Part shown: one piece after another, positions 12,789 to 24,339 of the stretch
Numbering within the stretch: the first letter of the stretch is position 1
Layout of the letters: the number at the start of each line of letters is the position of its first letter
Assembly: GCA_025738555.1 (NCBI GenBank)
Contig: JAOVFP010000004.1
Coordinates: forward strand, 3,844,001-3,908,000
Source of the DNA: Cyathus striatus
Taxonomy: Eukaryota > Basidiomycota > Agaricomycetes > Agaricales > Nidulariaceae
Direction: 5' to 3'
Length of the DNA: 64,000 nucleotides
Notes under the pieces: generated by a model
Told to the model about the DNA's origin: nothing
Database searches by the model: none
The model's input: only the letters and a program-made list of their open reading frames with translations
Program-made: the position numbers and the translations under genes

Positions 12789-13589
12789 TTACTGTTTCCT
12801 CGCTATGATACGATCTGCATGCTCCCTGCCACCGGATTCCCATTCATCCCAGCATAGACTAAGTAAAGCAGTGTGCCTCCCAGGACGTTCAGCTCGAGGA
12901 TCCCCTTCTCTGGGAGAGATATAACCATCCTTCTTGCCTTCAGGTAACACCCTATCCCATCTTAAAATTCCCTCCAATTTAAATCCCATTCGCTCCGCCA
13001 ATCGAATACTCTTCACGTTCGCGGAATTCGCCTGCCAAACTACTCGCCGGAGCCCTAAACCCCCTAAAGCTGGAAGATCCAGGGTATAATGCAACAGTAA
13101 CCCAACTGCGTTCGAGGCAACGTGAGTGCGTTGGAAAGGCGGAAGTATCATGATACATCCTATTTCCGTAACCAGGTTTGCGGCGGACGAATTAATGAGA
13201 CCAAACAACCCAGCAAAGCTACCAGAGTCTTCGTCCGGGTTGCCGAGTATAACTTTAGTTTTATCAAAGACCGCGAGCATAACGTATCCGGGGTCCTTTT
13301 GTATGCGGGCCTCAAAATGGTTGGTCATAAAGTCATCAGTATCTCAAATGGCCCGAAAGGGAGGTACTGAAAAATTTCTGGATATTTCTTCGCGTTGTCT
13401 ACGAATAGTTGCCCATGCTTTGAAGGCTAAAGTGAGAGTCGCAAGTTAGGCATGTCTTGAAGCTCTAAATAGATGAAAGGTTACTATGAAAGGAACAAGC
13501 TTTAGACGCTCATTTTCGATCGCCGTGGGCAATGGAAAACAAAAATTAACGTCGTACGGTTCCGCAGATTCGATGGACATCGATGACAT
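12789..13589 (-). CDS. GNAT-family N-acetyltransferase, frame broken once
   Basis: This belongs to the RimJ/RimL-like GNAT group found widely in fungi, which transfers acetyl from acetyl-CoA to an amine; the substrate is unknown. The start at 13589 gives MSSMSIESAEPYDVNFCFPLP, then ENERLKLVPFI. One intron removes about 13424-13482, joining to PSKHGQLFVDNAKKYPEIFQYLPFGPFE. The frame then breaks at about 13341-13346: reading on gives a stop, while a shift of one base restores DTDDFMTNHFEARIQKDPG. The rest is typical: EIGCIMILPPFQRTHVASNAVGLLLHY (pyrophosphate-binding loop region) and VVWQANSANVKSIRLAERMGF. One base appears to be missing (GAGAT for GAGGAT), by assembly error or real mutation. 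It is divergent from GRC3 across 310 bases. Confidence 0.8.
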
Positions 13590-13899
13590 GTATGTCCATC
13601 TCGTCCGGGACTGGTTTTTATATGACGACCGAACACATCGAGTCATCTACTCGGTCAGAGCTAAAAGGAATAAGGAAACGAGCTGAAAGGGTCCAAATGA
13701 CTTAACAATAATTTTCTATTGTACGAACTGAGAATAGCGGATTCCTCAAGAACAGAAATCTACAGAAATCTAAGGGCGACGAACCCGCCGGTAAGCGCGA
13801 AGGAATAAAGGAATGAAGGAAGGATGAAAAGAGATAAGATTAGATGTTGATTATTTACTCGTATTTATCGAGAATAAAAAGTTGGTTGAAGCTCTTACC
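13590..13899. promoter_or_regulatory. Shared divergent promoter of the GNAT gene and GRC3
   Basis: 310 bases lie between the two start codons. No strong TATA box is visible; position is the only evidence. Confidence 0.45.
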
Positions 13900-16630
13900 A
13901 TGATCAGCGCAGTTGCAGCCCGCAAAGCTGCCCAAGCTGCTCTCGCCCAAGCATCCCAACAACATCTTGCTCGTGTCGACACCCCTACCCCAGGTTCTTC
14001 CACAGCCTCAGCACAAGAGCAAGAAATCGCGCCCCCCTCAAAATCCAGTTCAAAGCGCCGACAGTCTGGCGCATTCGACGATGGAAAGGCGGCAAAGAAG
14101 GCGAAAGGGAAACAGTTGCAGAATAAGGAGCTTGTGAAGCGGAAAGGGAAGAAAAAGATGGGAAGGACAAGGTCTACTATCAGGTATTTTCCGCAGCCAA
14201 CATCCGAGGATGCGTTCACTACACAGGCCGACCTCATCGAGGTTGAATCAGACTCCTCAAAGTCTGATTCGGACTTGGAGGATAATGATTTGCTATCCGA
14301 TGACGGGATGGAAGACAGCCCCATGGATGAACCTTCTTCATGGTGAAACCTTTCCAAGAAGCAGGCCGTCCAACGCGCCTGGTCTCCTAGCATGCCTGTC
14401 TCTTCGGATGAGGAAGAGGGGAAGAAGCGAACATTACTGTGGACGAGGACGTATCCTCGTTGTTTCCTCATACTTCAGCATGTTCTCTGCCGTTCGTGCC
14501 GTCCGTAGACCACGACGAACAAATCCTTTCCACCTACCAGCCAACCATCGATACTAACCTCTTTATTCTAACTGCCGACGAAGTATCTTCAATATCCTCA
14601 GTTGTAGACATTGATATCGATAACGCAGCCTCAACGACCATTGTATTGCTGACGCCATCTACAACTCTCTGTCTCCTCGGCTCTGCTCATTCGTGGTCCT
14701 CTCAGGGTCGGTCTCGGTATTAGGAACAACCCTCGTTCCATCGTGCACAAAACACGACCTCTTTGCGCCTCGTTCATCTCCTTTACCTGTTTTCGAGGCT
14801 ATTCCCACAAAGTCAAAGTCGATTGTAGAAGCTGACCAGCTTCCGCAACGATTGGCCTACCTCTCATCTAAAGGTGACACGCTTTTGCTATTGCAAGAAG
14901 TACATAGAGGTCTCGAAGGTCTCGGGGACATATGTAAACTCTTCGACGGTGTCTTCAGACCTTCTAGTGTGCAAAAGAAGAACGCAGGCTTCGTCACTGC
15001 TCCCTTTGGAATCGATCATTTATGGATGGTTCGCAATTTTTGATCGTTTCTGGTCATCTATTAACAGTATACTCAGGTTATGCAGCAAACAAAAGACTTT
15101 CAGCCATTTATACTTCCTCCTACGTGGATGCGCGCGCTCGATGTAATTACGCCTCAGTCAAACGTAAATGAACCTGCATCTTTGCTCGAGGCACCAATTT
15201 TCCTTGTGAAAGGACCCAAGAAGTCAGGTAAAAGTACGTTCGCGAGAACGTTACTAAACCGGTTATTACAGCAGTATGTCAACATTAAGCATTGCGCTCA
15301 GACCTGATTCTGATTTCTGTTGTACTAGCTATACACATGTTGCATTCGTCGAATGTGACCTTGGACAATCTGAATTCACACCAGGAGGATTGGTATCGTT
15401 GCACGTCATATCCTCTCCCGTGCTTGGTACTCCCGTTTCTTTCGTTTTCTGATACCAGTAACCTAATTTCACTGAATCTTAGGACCGCCATTTACTCACC
15501 TTACGGTACCGCACACAGCTCACTACGTTGGTTCTACAACTCCGCGTTCTTCCCCCTCTCTCTACCTCGACTCCGTTCGTTCCCTCATTGAGACCTACCG
15601 CCTCGAGCTTTCCTTTGCACCGCAAAATCCATCCGAAGATGGACGTAACGATGAAGTCATTCCTCTCGTAGTGAACACTATGGGTTGGACGAAAGGCCTT
15701 GGGGCTGATCTGAATGCCAAGATAGAGGAGATCGTCGGTGCCTCTGTTGCTTTCGAGGTTGAATTGGCCCTTGCACCACATGGAGTAGGACAAGCGCCAC
15801 CGACGCCAGGTCCTTACACTAATGGATATCAGGATAGAGCTTCTGGATATCTGCCTAATGGGCCGCAAAGGATTGTGAAAACGCATATCTTGGAACCAAT
15901 CCTGCCCTCAGCCATTAGCGCGTTGTATTCAGCTAGCGATCACCGCACATTGGCTTTACTATCGTACTTCCACGCGGTATTCCCCTCTCCATCACCCCCA
16001 TACAATCAACTGGAGCAATTAACGGCGAAGACTTGGTGTACTTCGCTCCCACTTTGTGCGTTCCCTCCGTACGAAGTTACGGTCTCGCAGGCCATCGACA
16101 ACGTTATTTTGATAGGCCCCGAGAGTGAAGACGTCGTGCCCTCAGAGATAGGTGCAGTGTTGAACGGGGCCATTGTAGGGATGGTAAAGTGCGAGAGTGG
16201 CCCGATGGAAATAGATACAGATCTGTCTCGCAGTTCTATTTCCACTACAGGCATTCCTTACATCCAAGGGCAATCTCCACCTTTACCACCAATGTCGAAC
16301 TGCATTGGACTTGGTCTTATACGTGCTGTATCTCCTCCCCAAACTTCGGTTTCGGTTCTCCCACCCACCACATTCCTACAAATTTTGACTCCGATCCCAC
16401 GGTCGTTCCTAGCGACTACGCGTGCGCTGGTCAAAGGGGAACTTGAGTTACCGATCTGGGGCTGGTTGGACTTCAGGACATTTGAGAAAGGAAAGACGAA
16501 CGAAGGGGAGATAGCAGGGTACGAGAAAAGCAAAGTACCGTATTTGCAATGGGGTCGTGGAGGCGAGGATGTTATTGGTGGGGAGAAAAAGAGGATACGG
16601 AGAAACTTGATGAGAAGAGGACAAATGTGA
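13900..16630 (+). CDS. GRC3: Polynucleotide 5'-hydroxyl-kinase GRC3, with reading-frame lesions
   Basis: GRC3 phosphorylates 5'-OH RNA ends and works with Las1 in ITS2 processing of pre-rRNA in the nucleolus. The N-terminus (start 13900, MISAVAARKAAQAALAQASQ) is lysine/serine-rich and disordered. The body has LSGSVSVLGTTL and VFAPRSSPLPV-like strands, then the Walker A loop GPKKSGKST near 15220, FVECDLGQSEFTPGG, and VVNTMGWTKGLG. It ends in RRNLMRRGQM. Clear introns lie at 15029-15077 (approx.), 15271-15330 and 15426-15480. The N-terminal half is broken: an in-frame TGA at 14344-14346, a one-base shift near 14411-14428 and another near 14689-14693 are needed to join conserved segments. An intron hiding the TGA (14340-14393) is formally possible but would delete a conserved RAWSPSMPV segment. 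The catalytic half is intact. Confidence 0.88.
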
Positions 16631-17028
16631 TAGATCATAGATCTGTAGCTATGCATGAAAATCTTGTGTTTCCACAAAATTAACGTGCACTGAATTACAA
16701 CACCGCCACCACTGTCTGAGTCTGGGCTGCGGAAGTAAATAAGGAAAACTGACGTCATTTCATTTTCTTCCGAGTGTATTTTTAGCTCCACGGGCAGACT
16801 CATTTTTTTTACTCCACTTTGCATGACGCTTCGAAGGGAGTCAAAATGGCATCCCACCTCCTCGTACATACTATAGGGGTCAGCTAATACGTCATCCTCT
16901 TGTCGACGTCATCCAATCAGGATCATATATATATACACCCCTCCTTCCCTTCTCCTCTCCATCAACTTAACGACTTTCACAAAACACAATCATCTTATCT
17001 TCCCTTCAACCAACAAATACATATCACA
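16631..17028 (+). promoter_or_regulatory. Promoter of the 72-residue membrane protein: CRE boxes, CCAAT, TATA
   Basis: The spacer downstream of GRC3 carries a perfect palindromic TGACGTCA at 16750-16757, ACGTCAT boxes at 16889-16896 (TACGTCAT) and 16905-16912 (GACGTCAT), a CCAAT at 16913-16917 and a long TATATATATA at 16926-16935, about 95 bases before the ATG. The leader is CT-rich. This is a textbook strong, inducible-looking fungal promoter; ATF/CREB-type bZIP control is inferred from the boxes only. Confidence 0.65.
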
Positions 17029-17360
17029 ATGGTGTGTTGCCCTTCCGAGTTCCTTCTAGGTTTTTTCAGCTAACAGACTTGCTATAGGGCTCTGTCTTCT
17101 CTGCCATTGGCCGTGCTATCGAGGCTGTTATCTCTGCTATTGCAGGTGTACTCATGGCAGTCGTCGGTGGAATCACGACTGTAAGCACCCATGCACTTGG
17201 ATGACATTGTATCATATCTTAACATCTACATTTACAGGTGATTGTCACCATCTTCGATCTTATTGCCGACATTCTCTGCTGTCGCTGCTTCGGCTCTCGC
17301 AGATCAGGTCGTCGCTATGGTCGCCGCAGAAGAGGAGGAATGGGCGGGACGACGTACTAG
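17029..17360 (+). CDS. 72-residue membrane-associated protein, possibly lipid-anchored
   Basis: Three exons: the first is only the ATG, followed by a 56-base intron ending TATAG; a second intron lies at about 17180-17237. The product is 72 residues. It begins MGSVFS, matching the N-myristoylation pattern (Gly2, Ser6). Residues about 8-47 are alanine/valine/isoleucine-rich and probably form one or two membrane helices. Cysteines follow in a CCRC cluster at 46-49, then an arginine/glycine-rich tail. Similar small proteins with a hydrophobic core, a cysteine cluster and a basic tail are, as I recall, widespread in Agaricomycetes, but no function is known to me. The CRE/CCAAT/TATA promoter and CT-rich leader suggest high, regulated expression. 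Lipid modification is inference from sequence pattern. Confidence 0.8.
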
Positions 17361-19049
17361 ACAATGACATGACCTAATGATTCCATATGACGCCACGTTT
17401 CTGACCCTTCTTTCTGACCCTTCTTTCATTGACACTTCGTACTGTAGATACCCATTTTAATCTTAACTTGTATTCTATGTTTTCCTCCTTCAAACATAAG
17501 CACATAGATGCAGGTTTCTTTGTATTAGTCCTTCAGAGTTCCCAAGGATTCGCTTCCATCGAGAATACTACGGCTTTTTATCGATATGTTGCAGATTCAA
17601 GATTAGAGTCAAAGCAATGGAGCGCCTAGAAATTTCAGTTTGCCCAAAGTGCTTAGGTGTAGTGTACTGTAAACTGGCGGCAGAGAAAAAAGCACATTCA
17701 ACCGTAATAAGGAAACGTTAGGAGCGACCAACTTCCGCATGCAGAAGCTAGACTGTATCTCGACAGGAGCACAATTAACCTATAGAATGATCTAGATGAA
17801 GCAGTTGCTAGTCTTAGCTTCCAAATTCCAATAAAGTTCACTGTCCAGAGCTTTATTGTGCAGTTGACCTTGCGACGCATTTTATAAATTCATGAGTTGG
17901 AATACCCTATTCGAATACTGCTATTTAGTCGAATCAGTACATTAACTTTAGTTTCCGGTAACGCAGATACACTTATCGCGTCGCCAGCCAAGAAGGATAC
18001 TAATCAAGCAGCATTAGAAATACAAAAGAGAATCGTGTTTCAAGCAGCCTAAGTTAACTGTCGGATTGTTGCAGTGTAATGAATGTCTTGCATCTGTTGA
18101 AACTTTTCCAAAAGGATTGTCCCGCTAGAACATGCTGACAATCAGGACCGACCGAGCTAAGTACTAGAGATGTCACCTAGCATTCAGTCTAGCAGCCAAA
18201 GGCTACGTCAAGAATATACGCAGCTATTGCGGTGGTCCGTTCCAGGTCATTCTTATTCTACAAAGCTTGAAGGCGATAAGATATGAAGGAGCCCTAGAAG
18301 ACGATGACTTTGAATTTGAAGAGTTCACAAATTGCAAGCAGGTGCAGCCCCGGGAGTACAGGAAAGAAGACAGGCCTGTCCTTTTTACACGAAGCAGTTT
18401 CTTTTACCACGGTAAAATTTTTAGTGACATATTTGTCCCTCCGAGTCCACGAGCGAACGGACCGAATTTGTTGTTCACAAGACCTTGAATTCGTAAGGCT
18501 TCGACTTTATGCGAGAGTGAAGTACGCGGCGAAAATAGAACGAAGCAAGCGAAAACATTAAAGACAGAAATTTAAGTATTCTTATGGAGTCGACTGTAGA
18601 GCGCGGGGTTGAATGGGTTTCTGAGGTGGATTAACATCATAGTCCTAAGTCCGAAGAAAAAGAAGATTGTTATTTGTTCTTGTCTTCTGACGTGTTTGGT
18701 AAGTTCGTCCCGTCTAAACAGTCAATCGATGTCGATGCCGATTGCCGATCATATTGATTCGATCGCGACTTTGCGTTACATCTCGCGGTATCAGCAATCC
18801 TGTCCATTTGTCCTCTTGAGCAAACCAGCAGGTATAGCATCCTATGATTGTGGGCTAAGTAGTATACCATTTCTGATCTCACATGTTTTTAGTTTTCGGA
18901 TACCCCGTTTACCTCCTCCATCGATCGATCGGATCACAGCTGCATACATACGGAAGTCTAGTACCACAGAACCGGCGAAATCTCAACATCCAGCAACATT
19001 TCTAACCTCTTCAACAGTTCTTCCCCTTTATTCTTAGCAGGACATATAA
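17361..19049. other. 1.7 kb without a supported gene
   Basis: The first 100 bases are the 3' region of the small membrane-protein gene. A plus-strand frame at 18609-19037 (142 codons) and another at 18304-18561 lack any recognisable domain; the former ends just before the F-box gene start and is more likely its 5' leader. Confidence 0.5.
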
Positions 19050-20354
19050 ATGATAAATCTACAGAAGAATCGGCTTTCCTACCGAGACATTCCTGCAGAA
19101 TTGCTCTCAGAGATCTTCTTGCATTATAGAGAAGACGAGGTTAACGACGCGAATACAATTAGAACTCCACTTCTGCTTTCAAGCATATGCAGTAGTTGGC
19201 GTGAAGCTGCCATCGCAACTCCTCGACTGTGGTCACGAATATTTATTCAACTTTCTCTTCATCGAGGTGACCAGCAATCAGCTTTGATCAATACTTGGCT
19301 GATCCGGTCCGGTGCATGTCCCCTGACCGCGTTTATTTTTTGGGAGACTGCTCCGTTCAATGGCGATCATCCAGCACTCGAAGTACTTGTAAACCACTCA
19401 AAACGCTGGAAAATTATGTTACTTTTCATGCCATTTTCTGCATTTCAATCCCTCGCTGGGGTTCAAGGCAATTTACCGATGCTTATGGATCTCAGCATCG
19501 GTTTCGAAGATAAAATATCCTCACAAATACGCGGGAGTCTCAATATGTTTGAAGTCACACCTGCATTAACATCGCTAGAGTGTGTCAACTGTTCTCCATT
19601 TTTATTTAAATTTCCTTGGTCACAACTATTGAACATACCTGTTATGGCAGTTGATGTTGATGACTGCGTTGGAATCCTTAGACGTTCAACACAATTGCAA
19701 AGGGCTGGTTTTGTTTTTCTCCATGGTGGCCTTCCAAGGTATCATAGTACTCAGACCTCTCATTTAAACCTCCGAAGTTTTACGATTATGACACCTATGT
19801 GGAACGAAACAGTCGACCTCAGCAATTTATTTGCACAACTAAATGTTCCTGGACTTGAAGAACTTACCATCTGCAATTTAAAGTCGCATTTTGGTGATAA
19901 CTTTGTACCTTTCCTGGGAAAATTAACCTCGTTAAAAATTCTTCGTATACGAAAAACTTCCCTCTCCGACGCTGAACTTGTCCGTGGCTTGGCTGTTTTA
20001 CCTTCATTAATTTCCCTCACGGTCATCTCGTCACCCGATTGCGAACCAACAGTAACGGAAAATCTTACAACAGCTTTGGCGTGGAAATGCCGAACTTCAG
20101 AAGGATATCTGATACCTTCATTAATTCCTAATTTAAAACGGCTCGAACTTCAAATCGAAAACGAGATTGCGGCATCGTTCGTAAGTGTATTACAAGCAAG
20201 GCGTCCAACAGAGAACGACGAATCTGGATTATCTGGACTGGAGTTTGCCAGAGCTCGCATTACGGGATTAATGGAACAACATACCATTGACCATATTGAA
20301 GAACTACGAAAGGGAGGTTTGTCAGTCGTTGTAGATCGCATATCCCCTTCGTGA
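19050..20354 (+). CDS. F-box protein with leucine-rich-like repeats
   Basis: A single uninterrupted 434-codon exon, starting MINLQKNRLSYRDIPAELLS. The F-box (IPAELLSEIFLHY, then SSICSSWREAAIATPRLWS) binds Skp1 in an SCF ubiquitin ligase. The remainder has irregular leucine-rich units (LNLRSFTIMTPMW, LEELTICNL, LTSLKILRIRKTSL, LPSLISLTVISSP) that would choose the substrate. Agaricomycetes carry large, fast-evolving families of such genes, so the target cannot be guessed. The next gene (mitochondrial carrier) converges on it with under 200 bases between stops. Confidence 0.85.
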   Translation: MINLQKNRLSYRDIPAELLSEIFLHYREDEVNDANTIRTPLLLSSICSSWREAAIATPRLWSRIFIQLSLHRGDQQSALINTWLIRSGACPLTAFIFWETAPFNGDHPALEVLVNHSKRWKIMLLFMPFSAFQSLAGVQGNLPMLMDLSIGFEDKISSQIRGSLNMFEVTPALTSLECVNCSPFLFKFPWSQLLNIPVMAVDVDDCVGILRRSTQLQRAGFVFLHGGLPRYHSTQTSHLNLRSFTIMTPMWNETVDLSNLFAQLNVPGLEELTICNLKSHFGDNFVPFLGKLTSLKILRIRKTSLSDAELVRGLAVLPSLISLTVISSPDCEPTVTENLTTALAWKCRTSEGYLIPSLIPNLKRLELQIENEIAASFVSVLQARRPTENDESGLSGLEFARARITGLMEQHTIDHIEELRKGGLSVVVDRISPS

Positions 20355-20550
20355 TCAAAGGTCAGTTTATGACCACCAGAGCTCCAACCAATCTAACTTA
20401 TTATTCTATAGACAAGTCACAGATGAGAACGCTCCAGAATTTACGATATATACATTTACGACTTATGCATTCCAGCACTACATGCATTCTATTTCGTTTT
20501 ATCATTCCATCTACATTTTATTTTAATCAACAAGGTTCACAGGCAGTTAA

Positions 20551-21929
20551 TCATTTTACGTACATATCCAGAAACAACCTCCAGAGGATCGAAAACATGA
20601 TGCCTTGTAATCCATTTGCAAGGATACGTGTCTTTAGTCCACGGCCGAAGAGACCACGAAGGCCATCGACAGCAATTACAGCCCGAGCAGCTGCCAAATA
20701 TCCAATGCGTGTTTCGTTAACTTGGCGGTATGTCTTAACCACACGAAGGGAGTTGGATACTGTATCAGATACGACAGAGGCAGCAAAACCAATAAATGCT
20801 CGGCGTCCTAGTTTCTCCAATGTGGTGTGCGACGGAGGTAGGTTGGCGTCGAGATAATTATATGTTCCGAACCACTATAGTTCATCGTATCATCCGTTTG
20901 GATTACAGTTTAACATGAATGTACTTACTGGGTAATGCCCAACGAATGTTGCAGCAGCGGTGGCCAAAGCGCCATACCATAGTGTACCAATTCCATATGT
21001 TTTAATCTACAAGTGAATTTTAAATATATATACATCCGAAAATCGTTGAATAGAAGGGATAAACACACGCGAGCTTTCAGGATGCGAAGACCAGGCTTTC
21101 CTTGAGTTTGTAGCGTGGTCTTTACAGTGTCGATGGGCGTGAGAATCATTCGAAAGGCCGCTGCCGTCAGCGAAGCGAACACAGTTTTTAAAGAGATGGA
21201 AGTTTCCTCATGAAAGGATTGGACTGAAGAAGAGCCAAAATACCAGCGTTTGCAGCAGTATCACCGAATCGAGATACAGGTCCTTGGATCAGAGCAGCCG
21301 ATAAACCTTGATAATAGCGCGCCCATCCACCATCCGCATACAGGGTCTTTGTGGCTTCGGTCATAGTAGAGCCGTATCGGTATTGATAGTTCATAACCGT
21401 ACGAATTGGCTGCCGTAGATATTAGAATAGAGACTTACAGAGAAACTTACAACACCAATACCATTAGAGTTAAAACCTGCAGCACCATTGCTAAACAACG
21501 CATAGTGTAAACTTCCAATGCGAACAAAGACTAAAAATATTGTGTAACACACCTGCTGCGCCACTCAGCCCGCCTCCCAGGGCACTCATAAGCGCCTTCC
21601 TGAGGTCGAACTTCGGTAACTTAGTGTGCCATTTCACATATATGTGATTGACTTTCTCATACCTCGACATCTCCAGCATCGATAAACTTCTTGACCAAAA
21701 ACCCTAATAGAGCTGCTCCAACTATCCCAAGGAAAGTATACCAGGCCCACAGCTTCCAACTAGTTTTCTCCGTAACGTACTCGTTTCCCGTTAGTGGCGC
21801 TTCAACATGATCTCTGCTTGCTATTTGCACGTCGATATCAGACTCGTCTGATGGAGGATTAACGAGTAACGGTTGAAACTCCTCGTTGACAGCAGTTGGT
21901 GCTGGGATCTTGGGAGCTCCTCCAGACAT
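20551..21929 (-). CDS. Mitochondrial carrier-family protein with N-terminal membrane anchor
   Basis: About seven exons. The N-terminus (start 21929, MSGGAPKIPAPTAVNEE) is soluble and acidic, then comes a transmembrane helix (LWAWYTFLGIVGAALLGFLVKKF). The carrier fold follows: LPKFDLRKALMSALGGGLSGAA, then AMVLQVLTLM joined to PIRTVMNYQYRYG, DGGWARYYQGLSAALIQGP, and the signature RMILTPIDTVKTTLQTQG. Then come IKTYGIGTLWYGALATAAATFVGHYP, WFGTYNYLDANLPP, and a final repeat ending LANGLQGIMFSILWRLFLDMYVK. It is a divergent SLC25 relative; only one repeat keeps a full PxD/ExxTxxQ motif. Substrate unknown. Intron borders were set from frame and GT-AG, for example a GTATTG donor after TLM. Confidence 0.85.
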
Positions 21930-22355
21930 GAGGGGATTTCGAAGAAAGCGTGAGGAACATTCGACCGAAGTGCAACCTTATGTACGCTTCCCGTCACCAT
22001 TACCAATCCCCATCACCCCAAATTTAAACGCGATAAGATGCCATATTATGAGGCACGACACTTCCATTAAGACGTTAAACTGCGGTGAAATTCGAAACGA
22101 CAGAATATACATACTTCGCTTCAGAAACACAAGAATCGAAAAGATGAATTAGCTACACATTTGTACTAAAGGACAAACAAATTACAGGAACGATAGTAGT
22201 AACTGAGAGATAGAGCTGAGATAGAGGTATAAGATACAGAATTGCTATGGATAACGGTAAGTTACTGCAGAATAATACCAGTAATTGTATATAATACCGA
22301 TGAATAACTCACAGAAGTGAAAGCGAGAAGGATTCCGAATGATAAAAAACAACAT
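21930..22355. other. Intergenic, nothing recognised
   Basis: 426 bases between the mitochondrial carrier start and the DPH3 stop; both genes are on the minus strand. No motif stands out. Confidence 0.5.
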
Positions 22356-22748
22356 TTAGGCAGCAACGGAAACAATCACTGGAGCTTCCTCAGAGATATG
22401 GAGTTTCTCCAAAGCATCCTCAAACTGGTCATCCTCATCCTCATCTTCCTCATCCTCTGCTTTCTCTGCCTCACCATCATCTTCGTCCTCAGATGAATCA
22501 TCCTCATAGTCCAGCTGTAAGTATAGTCAGAATGAAGTTAAGAATATACACCATGTAAAGCATACTGGATCGTATATAACCCTAATTATCAAGCTGCAGC
22601 TTGGACATATCGCAATGTCCTCGTAGTTTTTCAGTTGCAGTCTTGAGATTTCAAACCGATCATCGCAAGGACAAGGATAATGATAGACGCGCTTTTCCTC
22701 ATCCCATGCCATATCCTCAATCTCTATTTCATCATAGTAGGCACCCAT
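22356..22748 (-). CDS. DPH3: Diphthamide biosynthesis protein 3 with acidic tail
   Basis: DPH3 (KTI11) is a small metal-binding electron donor for the first step of diphthamide formation on eEF2 and also a partner of Elongator in tRNA wobble-uridine modification. Two exons give 113 residues. Residues 1-61 form the CSL zinc finger, with [13 protein letters not shown], then [12 protein letters not shown] (Cys26, Cys28) and [14 protein letters not shown] (Cys48, Cys51). An intron of about 50 bases (22515-22565) precedes a 52-residue acidic tail running [13 protein letters not shown] to VIVSVAA. Yeast and human DPH3 are about 82 residues, so the tail is longer and more acidic than usual. All metal ligands are present. 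Confidence 0.93.
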
Positions 22749-24339
22749 TACTGAAGTCGTAATAGTCGTAAATTATCGCTGTTGAAGATAAAGAAGACGA
22801 GATGCCGAGAAACACGACAGTTCTTTGTAAACACACTATCTAAAATTTGCAAAAAGAAATTGACTCGGGAGTCGGAGAGGCTGTAATAGGATAAGTAATC
22901 ATGTGATGAGAGTATGTTACGCGTGACAGTATCACGACGTAGTCCATTGAACATTCTCATTTCTGCCCAACGGCAACTATTCAGTACTGACTTGATGCTA
23001 ATGTTCTAGCTGATAACTCTTTCTGTCCTATTTCCTGTTTTTATATATATCAATGCCAGCATATGAAGGTAACTAAGCTTGTACGAAAGGTGCAAGTTCG
23101 GCATGTGCAATAATATTCAACTTGAACTAATAAACTTGGACTTCATGAACACTTTAAGAAGATGACGAAACAGTTCTCCTGGCATATGTTTCTATGCTGA
23201 TCATTATCTGGGCAATTGACCTTTCTTTTTCAATATTATCGGCAATGACAAGGTAGAGAAACATCATTCGCATAAAATATGATTTGGCTGAAATTTTCAA
23301 TGAAGTTCACATTCATTCAAGTACACATATAACAAAGTATGTAGGTATATTGGATCATTACACACCTATTCCGGTTCGAACGATAAGTATCTCTACTTAT
23401 CCAAATAATTATATTCCGATTGCATTCCTTCAGTCAAGTATGTGATCCGACTGGCAATTATAGACCTCCTTTGAACAACAATTACCCGCGAAACCTTTGA
23501 CCTGTTCGCAAGGAAATTAAACAACATGAGACATCTTCAAAAAAAAAAATTCAGGGAAGATTTCCCGGTAAAATATTACTTTAAAGGCAATTTAAAGAAT
23601 CGCACCTCAATGCATGAGGTGGCCTTTAAGAGAGGCTATTTAATGTATAAAATAAATATGCAGTTCAACCTTGAAGCAGGTTGTTTCAATATTGTTCAGC
23701 AATTAGTATGTATAATAGTATAAGTGAAATCTCATACCTAATAACTTACAGATACCACTGGATAAGTGTAGGATTTCTAGCTTTTCTAAATTGCCAATAC
23801 TTATAATACGGTACTGTAAAAAGTTATTTCTTGCATTGCCAGTAAATGCCAAACCTAACTTGGCATAATACTTAACCTAAGTATTGCTCAAAGGTTACAG
23901 TCAGTTCATCTTAAGATTCAAGAATACGATTGAAGATTACTCCTAATCAGAATGGATAATGACGGTAATATAAACAGGAATTTGTGAGCATTGAATAAAG
24001 ATTGTGGTATACTTATCTGAGTCGTAGCTACAAGTACTAGAGCATGCAAAGAGCACAATAAAATTTCCGAAACAGCGAGTTCCGGTTTCCGAATGGGGAA
24101 ATTACTTATAAGTACTTATACATATATATTGGGCGCGCGAGTCCTCCGACAGTTCTCCCTAGTTCTCCTGAGCGCCTGAGCGCCTGAGCAGCCTGTTTCC
24201 CTCCCGGGCTGTCAGCGTTCGTTTTTGATGGAGCTGTGATCCTTCTTCTGTATTGTCTCTTAAACATAGCCTGCCCTTAAGCACCCACTGCCATCTCTGG
24301 CTCAATGTCAGCGAATTCGTTTGCAACATCTGCGGTACT
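22749..24339. other. 1.6 kb AT-rich spacer
   Basis: It holds the DPH3 promoter on the left and that of the secreted protein on the right. Short frames (such as 23526-23723, 65 codons, lysine-rich) lack coding support. An 8-base CCTGAGCG unit is repeated at about 24168-24191, just upstream of the next gene. Confidence 0.5.

Noticed and set aside
14340..14393. An intron that would remove the GRC3 in-frame TGA
   Set aside because: A GTGAAA donor and CCTAG acceptor exist, but splicing deletes the RAWSPSMPV segment that appears conserved; a sequence lesion is more likely.
18609..19037. 142-codon plus-strand frame before the F-box gene
   Set aside because: No recognisable domain and no splice continuity; more likely leader sequence.
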